64,000 nucleotides of DNA from Stenotrophomonas_A sp035629025 (GTDB lineage Bacteria; Pseudomonadota; Gammaproteobacteria; Xanthomonadales; Xanthomonadaceae), in assembly GCA_035629025.1 (NCBI GenBank), contig DASPIU010000040.1:29540-93539 (forward strand). Direction: 5' to 3'. The translations under genes and the position numbers were made by a program. This document shows positions 50,514 to 59,752 of the stretch, in pieces. The first letter of the stretch is position 1. Each line of letters begins with the position of its first letter. Below the pieces are notes generated by a model, which saw nothing but the letters and a program-made list of their open reading frames with translations, was not told the DNA's origin and did not search any database.

Positions 50514-51554
50514 TCACGCCGCCTGCAGGATGACCTTCATCGCCTTGGCCTGCGCCGCATTGGCAAAGACCTCGTAGGCCTGCATCACCTCGTCCAGGGC
50601 GAAGCGGTGCGTCACCAGCTGCTCAGGCCTGACCTTGCCGGTCTTGAGCATCTGCAGCAGCATCGGCGTGCTGTAGGTACACACCAGGCCGGTGGTGATG
50701 GCGACATTGCGAATCCACAGGGTCTGCAACTGCAGCTCGACCGGCTTGCCATGCACGCCGACGTTGGCCAGGCGCCCACCCGGCGCCAGGATCGACTGGC
50801 AGGTATCAAAGGTGGCCGGAATACCCACCGCTTCCACCGCCACCTCCACACCCTTGCCATCCGTCAGCGCCATCAGCTGCTCGACGGCGGTACCGTCACC
50901 GGCGTCCACCACATCGGTCGCGCCGAAGCGGCGGGCCGCTTCCAGCCGCGCGGGATCGGTGTCGACCATGATGATGCGCCCGGGCGAGTAGAACTGCGCG
51001 GTCAGCAGCACGGCCATGCCAACCGGGCCGGCGCCGACAATCGCCACCGTGTCGCCCGGCTGCACCTGGCCGCTGAGCACGCCGATCTCGAAGCCGGTCG
51101 GCAGGATGTCGCTGAGCATCACCAGCGCCTCCGGGTCCACGCCTTCCGGTGCCAGATACAGGCTGTTGTCGGCATGCGGAATGCGCACCTGCTCGGCCTG
51201 GGTGCCGTCGATGCGGTGGCCGAGAATCCAGCCGCCGTCGCTGCAATGCGCATGCAGGCGCTTCTTGCAGTTGGCGCAGCGGCCGCAGGCGGTGACGCAG
51301 GAAATCAGCACGCGGTCGCCGGGCTTGAAGTTGGCCACCGCATCGCCGACGGCTTCGACCACGCCCACGCCTTCGTGGCCGAGGATGCGGCCTTCGTCGA
51401 CGGTGGGCACATCACCCTTGAGAATGTGCAGGTCGGTGCCGCAGATCGTGGTGTGGGTGATGCGCACGATCGCATCGGTGGGTGCGAGCAGGGCCGGCGT
51501 GGCCACGTCGGTCCATTCCTTGCGGCCGGGGCCGCGATACACGAGTGCTTTCAT
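50514..51554 (-). CDS. Zinc-dependent medium-chain alcohol dehydrogenase
   Basis: The 346-residue oxidoreductase has the MDR layout. The catalytic zinc site is ICGTDLHILKGDVPTVDEGR with ILGHEGVGVVEAVGDAVANF. A structural zinc is held by four cysteines in CVTACGRCANCKKRLHAHC. The Rossmann motif is VAIVGAGPVGMAVLLTAQFY, and the Asp after strand 2 (IIMVDTDPARLEA) favours NAD. It lies 164 bp downstream of acxC on the same strand. A role as 2-propanol dehydrogenase that supplies acetone to the carboxylase is attractive but inferred from context only. The first ATG in good context is 51554. Confidence 0.85.
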   Translation of the reverse strand: MKALVYRGPGRKEWTDVATPALLAPTDAIVRITHTTICGTDLHILKGDVPTVDEGRILGHEGVGVVEAVGDAVANFKPGDRVLISCVTACGRCANCKKRLHAHCSDGGWILGHRIDGTQAEQVRIPHADNSLYLAPEGVDPEALVMLSDILPTGFEIGVLSGQVQPGDTVAIVGAGPVGMAVLLTAQFYSPGRIIMVDTDPARLEAARRFGATDVVDAGDGTAVEQLMALTDGKGVEVAVEAVGIPATFDTCQSILAPGGRLANVGVHGKPVELQLQTLWIRNVAITTGLVCTYSTPMLLQMLKTGKVRPEQLVTHRFALDEVMQAYEVFANAAQAKAMKVILQAA

Positions 51555-51718
51555 TGGGTGTCTCCGGTGAGGGAACGACCAACGCATCGCGCGCGGCCAC
51601 CTGCCACCCTAAGCAGGCATCGCCGCCTACGCGAGCCCATTTGCGCACCACTGGCGGGATGACGCAAGCACCGTGTCAGGCGGCGGCCGGCACGCAGCCC
51701 GGCCGCCGCCCGATTCCC

Positions 51719-52225
51719 TCAATTGTCGTTACGTTCCGGCACCGGCAGGCCCAGCCAGTCACGATAGAAGACCTCGATATCCGGCTCGAAATCATGGATC
51801 ACCGGATACCACTCGGTCGGCGCCTCGACTTCAAGCAGGTCGCCACTGGCCGGACAGTAGTACTCGCGCAGGGTCTGCCAGCCCTGGCTGGGCGCCATCA
51901 GGCGCGGATACAGCTCGGCCAGATCGGCCTGGCTGTGTCGCACGCGCACCCGCGCGTGCAGCTTCCAGTTCTCGCGCCAGTGGCAGAACACGTAGCCGGC
52001 CTGCGACTTGATGACCCAGCGCAGGGTGTCGGCCTGCTGCACCACATACAGCTTCGGCCCGAGCGGCAGAATGATCCGGTCCGGCCACGGCACGCGCTGC
52101 TGCAGCACCGTCAGGTACTGGGTGAAGCGCTCGGCGTCCTTGGGCGTGGACAGCATCTGGTGCAAGGTGTCGCGATCGATCTTGCCGTCGATCAGGTCGG
52201 CGATCTTGGCGGTGGAATAGCTCAT
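51719..52225 (-). CDS. acxC: Acetone carboxylase gamma subunit
   Basis: The 168-residue protein matches the small (about 20 kDa) subunit of acetone carboxylase: IADLIDGKIDRDTLHQMLST, WVIKSQAGYVFCHWRENWKL followed by HARVRVRHSQADLAELYP, and EYYCPASGDLLEVEAPTEWY. This subunit occurs only with acetone or acetophenone-type carboxylases, so it distinguishes the locus from 5-oxoprolinase and hydantoinase operons that share the other two families. The gene starts 10 nt after acxB with a good ribosome-binding site, and is the third of the acxABC transcript. Confidence 0.93.
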   Translation of the reverse strand: MSYSTAKIADLIDGKIDRDTLHQMLSTPKDAERFTQYLTVLQQRVPWPDRIILPLGPKLYVVQQADTLRWVIKSQAGYVFCHWRENWKLHARVRVRHSQADLAELYPRLMAPSQGWQTLREYYCPASGDLLEVEAPTEWYPVIHDFEPDIEVFYRDWLGLPVPERNDN

Positions 52226-52235
52226 GTCGTTCTCC

Positions 52236-54548
52236 TCATTCCTCGACCAGCTGCACCAGGTGCACGTCGGGCAGTTCGGACAGGTCCATGTGGTGGTGCG
52301 AGCCGTAGTGCGGGATGCCGATGTCCTCCTCGCGCAGCTGCCACTCCGCCGGCAACTCCCAGAAGCGGCGGAAGTCGGCCTCGAAGCGCGGCCCCAGGTG
52401 GAACGAGGACGCATACATCTGCAGCACCTGGGTACTGGCGTCCATGGCGAGGATGCGTGCGCGCTCTTCCTTCATCCATTGCCGGGTAGGCCTGGACAGC
52501 TTGAGACGCTGCTTGCGGATCAACGCGCGCTGGCGCTCGGTGGCCTTGGCGTCCACCTGCCAGTGGCCGTGCCCGTCCTGGGTCAGGATGACGCCATACA
52601 CGCCCTCGGCGAACGGCGTGCTGACGTAGCCGCCGAGCAGGTCATCCAGCACTGCCTGCGGCTCGCGGTCGAGCGGGTCGCCAAAGCCCGGGCCGCCTTT
52701 CATGGTGTTGAGGTACAGGTCGTAGTCGGCAAACATGGCCTCGGTGGTGATCGCCTGCTTGTCGCGCTTGATCCGCGCACCGGGGATGGTCTTCTCGTAG
52801 GCCGCCACATCGGGATCGTCGCCGCCGAACGGCAGCGGGTCGCCATTGGCGATGCGTTGCGCCAGATCGGTCTGGTGCGCCTCGAAGCGATAGCCGGCCG
52901 CGGCCGGGAAGCCGCCCATCAGGCCCCAGTCGCTGCTGATGTGACCGTTGCCCATGAAGAACATGGTCCAGTCCTTGGCGTTCCAGACCATGCGCAGGCT
53001 CTCCCAGCCGCAGCCGCCGCGATACTTGCCGGCGCCGCCGGAGTTGGCCTTGATCTGCCGGCCCAGGTAGATCAGCGGCTCGGCCAGCTCCCAGATCTCC
53101 ATGTCGCCCATGTCGCCTTCCGGGTTCCAGATCGCGGCGGCATGGCTGAGCCCGTCGGCATGCGCCGAGGCGCCGACGCCATTGGCCGCGCATTCAAACG
53201 AATTCACCGCGTGAATTTCGTCGTACTGGTTGAAGCCGCCGCCCTGCAGCCAGTTGGAGGTATTGGCATTGCCGGCGTTGACCTCTTCCAGGTAGCCGCG
53301 GCCGAAGTAGGAGCGTGACAGCCCACGCCACAACGCTGTCCACGACGACACCAGGAAGTGCCAGGCGTAGGAGAAGGCGACGCGGCGATCGTCCGGATTC
53401 ATCCACGTGCCCTTGGGCAGGCGGAACTCGGTGCCGTAGGCGGCGCCGTCGTTGATCATCTCGGTCGGAATCAGGGTCTGGGTCATCATCACCCAGATGC
53501 CGGAAGTGAAACTCACCTGGTGCGCGTTGTAGGTATGCCAGCCCCAGCGGCTGGAACCTTCAAAATCCAGGCGCCAGGTGCCGTCGGCGCGGATCGTCAT
53601 CTCCGAGGGCGCATGCATGATGGTGTCGACCTTGGCGAAATCCGATGGCACCCGCACGTCCTCATGCGCATACGGCACATCGACAAAACCGACCTGTCGG
53701 TACACGCCGGGAATGGTCATCGCGCGGATGCGCGCCTGCAGGCCGCGGCGGCCATGCTCGACCGCCTCGTAGGCGAACTTCCAGTAGGCCTCGATGCCCT
53801 CCTGCGCGATCACCTGCTCCACCAGCCGGCGGATCATATGGCAGCCGGCCACGCGGGTACGCTCGTCGAGCATCCAGTAGCGCGTGGTGCGCACCATGCG
53901 CTGGCTTTCGTGCAGCCAGTCGCGGAACAGCTCGTCATTGGCCCCGACCTTGCGGCAGGTGACCGAATAGCCATCGCCAAAGCGCTGCACCTGCCCGGTC
54001 GCCATGGAGCCGGGCCCCACCGCGCCGGTATCGATGACATGGGTGACGCCGCCGACCCAGCCGACCAGTTCGCCCTCCCAGAAGATCGGCACGATGGTGT
54101 GGATGTCGCAGGGGTGCACGTTGCCGATCAGGCAGTCGTTGTTGCAGAAGATGTCGCGATCGGCGATGCCGGGGTTGCGCTCCCAGTCGTTCTCGATCAT
54201 GTACTTGATCGCCGCGCCCATCGTGCCGACGTGGATGATGATGCCGGTGGAGGTAAGCAGCGAATCGCCGGCGGCGTTGTACAGGGTGAAGCACAGCTCA
54301 CCCTCCTGCTCGACAATCGGCGAGGCGGCGATCTTCTTGGCGGTCTCGCGCGCATCGACCACGCCGGCGCGCAGGCGCGAGAACAGCTTGTTGTAGAGGA
54401 TCGGGTCGCCATCGCGCAGGGCCATCTGTTCCAGGCCGGCGTAGTGGCCGCTGGCGCGGGTGGCGGCGAGCACGCGGTCGCGGTGCTGCTTGAGGGTTTC
54501 ACCGCCGCGGACCAGGCCGCGGCGTGACGCATGGGTTGGGGCATTCAT
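52236..54548 (-). CDS. acxB: Acetone carboxylase alpha subunit (HyuB family)
   Basis: The 770-residue protein (about 85 kDa) is the alpha subunit of the alpha2beta2gamma2 enzyme, which makes acetoacetate from acetone and bicarbonate with ATP going to AMP. It belongs to the hydantoinase B/oxoprolinase family. Segments such as RDIFCNNDCLIGNVHPCDIH, IVPIFWEGELVGWVGGVTHV, TGAVGPGSMATGQVQRFGDG and IKANSGGAGKYRGGCGWESL are typical of this subunit. The start overlaps the acxA stop by 4 nt. Full length and intact. Confidence 0.93.
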   Translation of the reverse strand: MNAPTHASRRGLVRGGETLKQHRDRVLAATRASGHYAGLEQMALRDGDPILYNKLFSRLRAGVVDARETAKKIAASPIVEQEGELCFTLYNAAGDSLLTSTGIIIHVGTMGAAIKYMIENDWERNPGIADRDIFCNNDCLIGNVHPCDIHTIVPIFWEGELVGWVGGVTHVIDTGAVGPGSMATGQVQRFGDGYSVTCRKVGANDELFRDWLHESQRMVRTTRYWMLDERTRVAGCHMIRRLVEQVIAQEGIEAYWKFAYEAVEHGRRGLQARIRAMTIPGVYRQVGFVDVPYAHEDVRVPSDFAKVDTIMHAPSEMTIRADGTWRLDFEGSSRWGWHTYNAHQVSFTSGIWVMMTQTLIPTEMINDGAAYGTEFRLPKGTWMNPDDRRVAFSYAWHFLVSSWTALWRGLSRSYFGRGYLEEVNAGNANTSNWLQGGGFNQYDEIHAVNSFECAANGVGASAHADGLSHAAAIWNPEGDMGDMEIWELAEPLIYLGRQIKANSGGAGKYRGGCGWESLRMVWNAKDWTMFFMGNGHISSDWGLMGGFPAAAGYRFEAHQTDLAQRIANGDPLPFGGDDPDVAAYEKTIPGARIKRDKQAITTEAMFADYDLYLNTMKGGPGFGDPLDREPQAVLDDLLGGYVSTPFAEGVYGVILTQDGHGHWQVDAKATERQRALIRKQRLKLSRPTRQWMKEERARILAMDASTQVLQMYASSFHLGPRFEADFRRFWELPAEWQLREEDIGIPHYGSHHHMDLSELPDVHLVQLVEE

Positions 54549-56725
54549 GGTTGCTGTTCCTTGTGGGCGTGACCGGCGTGGGTTTCACGCAGGTGGAAGA
54601 GGCGGTGGCCGTCGAGATGGGTTTCAAAGCCCTCCGGCACGACGAAGGTGGTCGCGTCCGATTCGATGACCGCCGGGCCGACGATGTGGTTGCCCGGGCG
54701 CAGGGCTTCCATGCGGTACAGGCGGGCATCCACCCAGTGCCGCTTGCGGTAGAAGCGGCGCGTGCCGATCGCGGCTTCCGCTGCCGGCTGCACATCGCCC
54801 AGTGGCTCGACCGGGATCTTCGGCTTGGTGATGGGCACGCTGCCGCGCATGATCGCGCCGGTGACCGAATAGCCCAGCTCCGGCGAGCGCGCCGACTCTG
54901 CATAGACCCGGCCATAGGTGTCGTTGAAGGCCTGCTGCAAGGCCAACCAGTCGTCCTGCGTGGCGATCTGCGGCAGCGGCGAATCGATCTCCAGGTCGTT
55001 GAGCTGGCCGCGGTACTGCATGCGGTAGCCCGGCTGCAGGCGCACGGCCGCATCCTCGTAGCCGTTGCGGCGGAATTCCTCCAGCACGTTGGCGGTGAGC
55101 TCGTCCCAGGCCTGCTGCAAGGTGGCGGCGGAAGCTTCGCGCTCGGCGGCGCTGGCGTCCGGGGCCAGGTTGATGTCCAGGCTCTTGTCGTAGCGGTATT
55201 CAAAATCCGCCGCGGCGCAGCCGAAGGCCGAGAAGCCCGCGGCCCATGCCGGCACGATCACGTCCTCGAAGCCCAGCCCTTCGGTATAGCCGTAGCTGTG
55301 CACCGGGCCGGCGCCGCCATAGGAGAAGCACACGAAGCTGGCCGGGCTGTAGCCCTTGCCGGAGATCATCGCGCGCAGGTAGTCGCGCAGTTCCGAGTCG
55401 AGCAGCTCGATGACCCCGGCCGCGGCGTCTTCCACGCTCAGCCCGAGCGGGTCGGCCAGCTGCTGCTTGACCGCGTTCCAGGCACGCTCGCGATCGAGCT
55501 TGATCGCCCCGCCGAGGAAGTTGTCCGGATTGAGGTAGCCGAGCACGATGTGGCAGTCCGAGACGGTGATGGTCTCGATGCCGCTTTCGGGCCAGCACAC
55601 GCCGACGCGGTAACCGGCCGAGTCCGGGCCGAGCTTGATCGCCTTGGTGTACGGGTCCAGGCGGATGAAGCTGCCGGCACCGGCGCCCACCGAGTCCATC
55701 GCCACCAGCGGCAGCGACAGCACCAGCCGGGCCATGTCCGGATCGTTGCGGATGGTCATCTCGCCCTGGGTGATCAGGGCCACATCGAACGAGGTGCCGC
55801 CGATGTCCGAACAGGCGATGTTGCGGTAGCCCAGGGTCTGGCCGAGATATTTGGCGCCGATCACCCCGCCGATCGGCCCGGACACGATCGTGCGCGCCAG
55901 TTCCTTGGCCTGCCAGGAGATCGTGCCGCCGTGCGTGGCCATCACCCGGAAGTCGAAGCGCGTGCCGCGCTGCTGGAATGCCTCGGAAATATGCCGCAGC
56001 GTCTGCCGCGACGGCTCGGCGGCGTAGGCTTCGAGCACCGTGGTATTGGTGCGGTGGCTTTCCTTGCGCAGCGGATAGTAGTCGGTGGAGGCGAACACCG
56101 GGATCTTCGCTCCGGCGCGCTCCACCTCCTCGATCACGATGTCGCGCACGCGCCGCTCGTGCATCGGGTTCTTGTAGGAGTGCAGCAGGCTGATGACGAT
56201 GCCCTGCACCTTTTCGGCAATCAGCATGCGTGCGGCATTGCGCGCCCCTTCCTCGCGCAGCGGGATCACCACCCGGCCGAACATGTCGATGCGCTCGACC
56301 ACGCCGCGGGTCAGCGCGCGCGGTACCAGCGGCGGGTCGTAGTAGTGGGTGTTGAGGTGGATGCGGTCCTCGTAGGCCAGGCCCAGGTGCGACTGCACCG
56401 CCCTGCCCATGCGATGGAAATCCTCCATCCCGGCGTTGACGATCAGGCCGCAGCGCAAACCCTTGCGCTGGACCACGCGGTTGAGCATTGCCGTGCCGGA
56501 GTACACCCCGGTCTGCAGCTGCGGCAACACTTCCTCCAGGCTCAGGCTCCAGCCGCCGAGGCCGTCGATGCTGGACGCGATCAGGCCTTCGGCTTCGTTG
56601 TCCGGCGTGCTTTGCGCCTTGCCGACCACGAATTCGCCGGCACTGTCGACGAAAAAGGTGTCGGTCATGGTGCCGCCAGCGTCGATGCCGAGTACCTGCA
56701 CGTTTCTTGTCTGGCTTTCTGACAT
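54545..56725 (-). CDS. acxA: Acetone carboxylase beta subunit (HyuA family)
   Basis: The 726-residue protein (about 78 kDa) belongs to the hydantoinase A/oxoprolinase family and carries the ATP site. VLGIDAGGTMTDTFFVDSAG is the actin-like phosphate 1 motif, YSGTAMLNRVVQRKGLRCGL and ACSDIGGTSFDVALITQGEM the second, and VCFSYGGAGPVHSYGYTEGL the adenosine motif. The ATG at 56725 is preceded by a very strong Shine-Dalgarno (GGGAGGAAATAACC). Together with acxB and acxC it makes a complete acetone carboxylase. Transcription is predicted from the -24/-12 element 50 nt upstream. Confidence 0.93.
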   Translation of the reverse strand: MSESQTRNVQVLGIDAGGTMTDTFFVDSAGEFVVGKAQSTPDNEAEGLIASSIDGLGGWSLSLEEVLPQLQTGVYSGTAMLNRVVQRKGLRCGLIVNAGMEDFHRMGRAVQSHLGLAYEDRIHLNTHYYDPPLVPRALTRGVVERIDMFGRVVIPLREEGARNAARMLIAEKVQGIVISLLHSYKNPMHERRVRDIVIEEVERAGAKIPVFASTDYYPLRKESHRTNTTVLEAYAAEPSRQTLRHISEAFQQRGTRFDFRVMATHGGTISWQAKELARTIVSGPIGGVIGAKYLGQTLGYRNIACSDIGGTSFDVALITQGEMTIRNDPDMARLVLSLPLVAMDSVGAGAGSFIRLDPYTKAIKLGPDSAGYRVGVCWPESGIETITVSDCHIVLGYLNPDNFLGGAIKLDRERAWNAVKQQLADPLGLSVEDAAAGVIELLDSELRDYLRAMISGKGYSPASFVCFSYGGAGPVHSYGYTEGLGFEDVIVPAWAAGFSAFGCAAADFEYRYDKSLDINLAPDASAAEREASAATLQQAWDELTANVLEEFRRNGYEDAAVRLQPGYRMQYRGQLNDLEIDSPLPQIATQDDWLALQQAFNDTYGRVYAESARSPELGYSVTGAIMRGSVPITKPKIPVEPLGDVQPAAEAAIGTRRFYRKRHWVDARLYRMEALRPGNHIVGPAVIESDATTFVVPEGFETHLDGHRLFHLRETHAGHAHKEQQP

Positions 56726-56742
56726 GGTTATTTCCTCCCGTG

Positions 56743-56771
56743 CGCCCACGCCGCATGCGCGGGCGTGGGCG
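56743..56771 (-). promoter_or_regulatory. Inverted repeat in the acx leader / start region
   Basis: CGCCCACGCC and GGCGTGGGCG are perfect 10-bp arms with a 9-nt spacer, overlapping the predicted acx transcription start and leader. It could form an RNA hairpin just before the ribosome-binding site or be an operator. Confidence 0.45.
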
Positions 56772-56775
56772 GTGG

Positions 56776-56791
56776 CGCAGGAACCGTGCCA
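56776..56791 (-). promoter_or_regulatory. Sigma-54 (-24/-12) promoter of acxABC
   Basis: The - strand reads TGGCACGGTTCCTGCG, with GG and GC exactly 10 nt apart. The predicted start lies about 40 nt before the acxA ATG. A sigma-54 activator gene is divergently transcribed next to it. Confidence 0.8.
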
Positions 56792-56853
56792 GCGGCGTGG
56801 CGCCGTGCAGACGGCGCAAGAAGGTGGGCTGGCTCTGCATGCGCCTGCGCCAC

Positions 56854-56870
56854 TGTCCGGAATCCGGTCA
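56854..56870. promoter_or_regulatory. Candidate AcxR upstream activator palindrome
   Basis: TGTCCGGAATCCGGTCA is a near-perfect palindrome of two 8-bp arms around one base. It stands 63 bp upstream of the -24 element of the acx promoter, a typical enhancer distance. Binding by AcxR is inference. Confidence 0.4.
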
Positions 56871-56988
56871 GGGCCTGTCGGCTTTGCTACACGCATCGAT
56901 GCAGGCGATCGCTTCCCGCCGTCGCCACACGGGTGTAGAAGAGCGCTAACGCGCAAGCCCTGTTGATCCTCAGCCGCGGAATGCCGGG

Positions 56989-58884
56989 ATGGAAGAACGA
57001 CTGCTACGCCGTGCCTGGGAAGACTTCGTCACGCGAGGGATGACCGCCTTGCCCGTCGCTGCCGCGGTGGTGGCTTCGTGGACGCGTTCACGGCAACAAC
57101 GCGTGGATGTCGCCCGTCACGCCACCGAACGGCTCGGCGCCGGCGAGCTGCACCGCTTGCGCAATGCGCAGCGGCGGCTGCTGGCCGCGGCGCGCGAGCC
57201 GATGGCGCAGGCCGACGAGATGCTGGCGCGCACCGATTCGATGCTGCTGCTCAGTGATGCTGACGGTGTCATCCTGCGCGCGGCCGGCGATCCGCGGTCG
57301 CGCGAGCGCGGCGGCGAGATCGGCCTGGGCGAAGGCGGGCGCTGGCGCGAGGCGGACATCGGCACCAATGCCATCGGCACCGCACTGGCGCTGGCGCGCC
57401 CGGTCTGCATTCGCGCCTACGAACACTATTGCAGCCGTGTGCAGGGTTGGGGCTGCGCGGCCGCGCCGATCACCGATCCAGCCAGCGGCCGGGTGATGGG
57501 CACCATCGATCTGTCCGGCCCACCGGGTGCCTGCCATCCACACGATCTGTCGCATGCGCTGACCCTGAGCCGGCTGGTGGAGACGCGGCTGGCCCAGCAA
57601 CTGGCTGAAGAGGCCGTGCAGCTCACCGCCGCCCTGCTTGGTGCGCGCGGCAGCAGCGCGCGCGGCGGCACGGCTATCGCATTGGGGCGCGGCGGCGTGC
57701 TGCTGCATGCCGACAGCGAGGCGCGGCGGCGGCTGTCGCCGTGGCTGGTCCGGCACGGCACGCGCGAGTGCCTGGCCCTGCTCGCCGACGATCCCCCGGC
57801 GCGCTGGCGGCAATGTCTGCGCGAGTTGCTGCCGGACGCGGAAGTCGAACTGGTAGACCGCGACGATGACATCATCGGCGCGACCGTGCGCCTGCCGCCG
57901 CGCAGCCGCCCGGCCCACACCGCCGCACCCATCGTCGCGAACGTGCCCGCATTGATCGGTGAAAGCGCGGCGATGCACGCGGCCCGCCGCCAGTGCCAAC
58001 GCATCGCCGGCGCTGCGGGTCGCACGGTGCTGATCGAAGGCGAAACCGGCGTCGGCAAGGAGCTGTTCGCGCGCCTGCTGCACCAGCTGTCACGCCCGGC
58101 CGGGCCGTTCGTGCCGGTCAACTGCGGCGGCCTGCCGCGCGAGCTGATCGGCAGCGAGATCTTCGGCTACGCGCGCGGCGCCTTCACCGGTGCCGATCCC
58201 GCCGGCCACCCCGGCAAGCTGGAAGCGGCGGCCGGCGGCACCCTGTGCCTGGACGAGATCGGCGAACTGCCACTCGAACAGCAGGCCTATCTGCTGCGCG
58301 TGCTGGAAGACGGCGTGGTCTACCGCATCGGCAGCCACGTGCCGGTGCGCAGCGATGCGCGGGTCATCGCCATGACCCATCGCGACCTGGCCGAGGACGT
58401 GCGCCAGGGCCGCTTTCGCCATGACCTGTACTACCGCATCGCGGTGCTGCGCCTGCCGGTGCCGCCGCTGCGCGCACGCGAAGGCGACATCGCCCTGCTG
58501 GCGCGGCATTTCCTGCTGCGCGCAGCCGAGGACGGCGCGCGCCCGCCGCCGCCGCTGTCGGCGGCGGCCGTGGCCCGCCTTGCGCAGTATCAATGGCCCG
58601 GCAACGTGCGCGAACTGCGCAACGTGATGGAGCGGCTGCTATGGGAGGGTAATGGCGAGCAGATCGGCGCCGACGACGTGGCCGCCTGCCTCGGCAACGG
58701 CGACGCCAGCGCCCACCCGGCGGGCACTGACCTGCGCAGCCTGCAACGCGAGGCCATCAACGCGGCACTGCGCGACTGCCAGGGCAATCTGTCGCGCGCG
58801 GCGCGGCAGCTCGGCATCGCCCGCTCCACCTTGTACGAACGCCTGCGCCGCCACGCTGCCGACGGTGTCAGCGCCGCTGGCTGA
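56989..58884 (+). CDS. acxR: AcoR/AcxR-type sigma-54-dependent activator
   Basis: The 631-residue protein has an N-terminal GAF-like sensor (about 65-195) with the AcoR hallmark GTNAIGTALALARPVCIRAY followed by EHYCSRVQGWGCAAAPITDP. Residues 320-550 are the AAA+ domain: Walker A EGETGVGKELF at about 350-360, GAFTGA at about 397-402 and LCLDEIGELPL. The C-terminus is a Fis-type helix-turn-helix (LSRAARQLGIARSTLYERLR). In Xanthobacter the AcxR activator controls acetone carboxylase genes, and the divergent position next to acxA with a -24/-12 promoter points to the same role. Its last 17 bp overlap the end of the convergent EamA gene. Confidence 0.9.
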   Translation: MEERLLRRAWEDFVTRGMTALPVAAAVVASWTRSRQQRVDVARHATERLGAGELHRLRNAQRRLLAAAREPMAQADEMLARTDSMLLLSDADGVILRAAGDPRSRERGGEIGLGEGGRWREADIGTNAIGTALALARPVCIRAYEHYCSRVQGWGCAAAPITDPASGRVMGTIDLSGPPGACHPHDLSHALTLSRLVETRLAQQLAEEAVQLTAALLGARGSSARGGTAIALGRGGVLLHADSEARRRLSPWLVRHGTRECLALLADDPPARWRQCLRELLPDAEVELVDRDDDIIGATVRLPPRSRPAHTAAPIVANVPALIGESAAMHAARRQCQRIAGAAGRTVLIEGETGVGKELFARLLHQLSRPAGPFVPVNCGGLPRELIGSEIFGYARGAFTGADPAGHPGKLEAAAGGTLCLDEIGELPLEQQAYLLRVLEDGVVYRIGSHVPVRSDARVIAMTHRDLAEDVRQGRFRHDLYYRIAVLRLPVPPLRAREGDIALLARHFLLRAAEDGARPPPPLSAAAVARLAQYQWPGNVRELRNVMERLLWEGNGEQIGADDVAACLGNGDASAHPAGTDLRSLQREAINAALRDCQGNLSRAARQLGIARSTLYERLRRHAADGVSAAG

Positions 58885-59752
58885 AGGCCACGCTGCCCAG
58901 GATCAACGCACCGGCGGCGAGCATGCGCGCGGTGATCGGCTCGTGCAGGAACAGCCAGGCGAACAGCGCGCCGAATACCGGGATCAGATAGGTCACCGTA
59001 GAGGCCAGCGCCGGCCCGACCCGGTAGATCAACCGGTAATACAGCAGGAAGGCAAAGCCGGTGCAGAACATGCCCAGCGCGATCGCGCTGGCCCAGGCCA
59101 CCGGCGGAATCGGCGCCTGCGGCCAGTGGGTCAGCGCCAGCGGCAACAGCAGGATCGCGCCGCTGCCCAGGGTCGCCGCGCCCGAGGCGGCCGGCGGCAG
59201 TCCGGTCATGTGCCGCTTCACCAGGTTCACGCCGACGCCGTACAGCAGCGAGGCCAGCGCGCCGGCAAACACCGCCGGGCCCACGCTCAGGCCCGCGGAC
59301 TTGCCGGTGGCCAGCACCACCACGCCGACGAAGCCGACCAGCAAGGCCAGCGCGCGGCGCGTGCCGATCTTCTCGCCAAAGAACAGATAGGCCACCAGCG
59401 CGGCGAACAGCACGGTCATCGCATTGCAGATCGCGCCGATTGCCGCTGGCGCGCGCTCGGCGCCCCAGGCAAACAGCAGGAAGGGAATGGCCGAGTTCAC
59501 CAGGCCGATCGGCACCAGCCACAGCCAGCGTCGCGGCGGGAACAGCGCGCGCGACTTCCACAGGAACGGCGCCAGCACCAGCGCGCCCAGCAGCAGCCTG
59601 ACCTCGACCAGCGCGAACGGGCCAAACGGCTGCGCGGCGATGCGCATGAACAGGAACGAGCAGCCCCAGATCGCGCCGAGCACGCCCAGCTCCAGCGGGG
59701 TGCGCCAGTCACGCCCGCGGGCCACCGTCGCTTGCAGGGTGTTGTCGTTCAT
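58868..59752 (-). CDS. EamA (DMT superfamily) transporter
   Basis: The 294-residue protein has ten predicted membrane helices in two EamA repeats, beginning LELGVLGAIWGCSFLFMRIA and ending LAAGALILGSVAFSQRR. AWGAERAPAAIGAICNAMTV and FAALVAYLFFGEKIGTRRAL are usual family segments. Members export amino acids, metabolites or drugs; the substrate is not deducible. It overlaps the preceding small gene by 4 nt (ATGA), and a LysR regulator is divergent, so export may be induced by the LysR ligand. Confidence 0.9.
   Translation of the reverse strand: MNDNTLQATVARGRDWRTPLELGVLGAIWGCSFLFMRIAAQPFGPFALVEVRLLLGALVLAPFLWKSRALFPPRRWLWLVPIGLVNSAIPFLLFAWGAERAPAAIGAICNAMTVLFAALVAYLFFGEKIGTRRALALLVGFVGVVVLATGKSAGLSVGPAVFAGALASLLYGVGVNLVKRHMTGLPPAASGAATLGSGAILLLPLALTHWPQAPIPPVAWASAIALGMFCTGFAFLLYYRLIYRVGPALASTVTYLIPVFGALFAWLFLHEPITARMLAAGALILGSVAFSQRR

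Noticed and set aside
52236..56725. 5-oxoprolinase or hydantoinase operon
   Set aside because: The large subunits belong to the same families, but the acetone-carboxylase gamma subunit gene and AcoR-type activator decide for acxABC.
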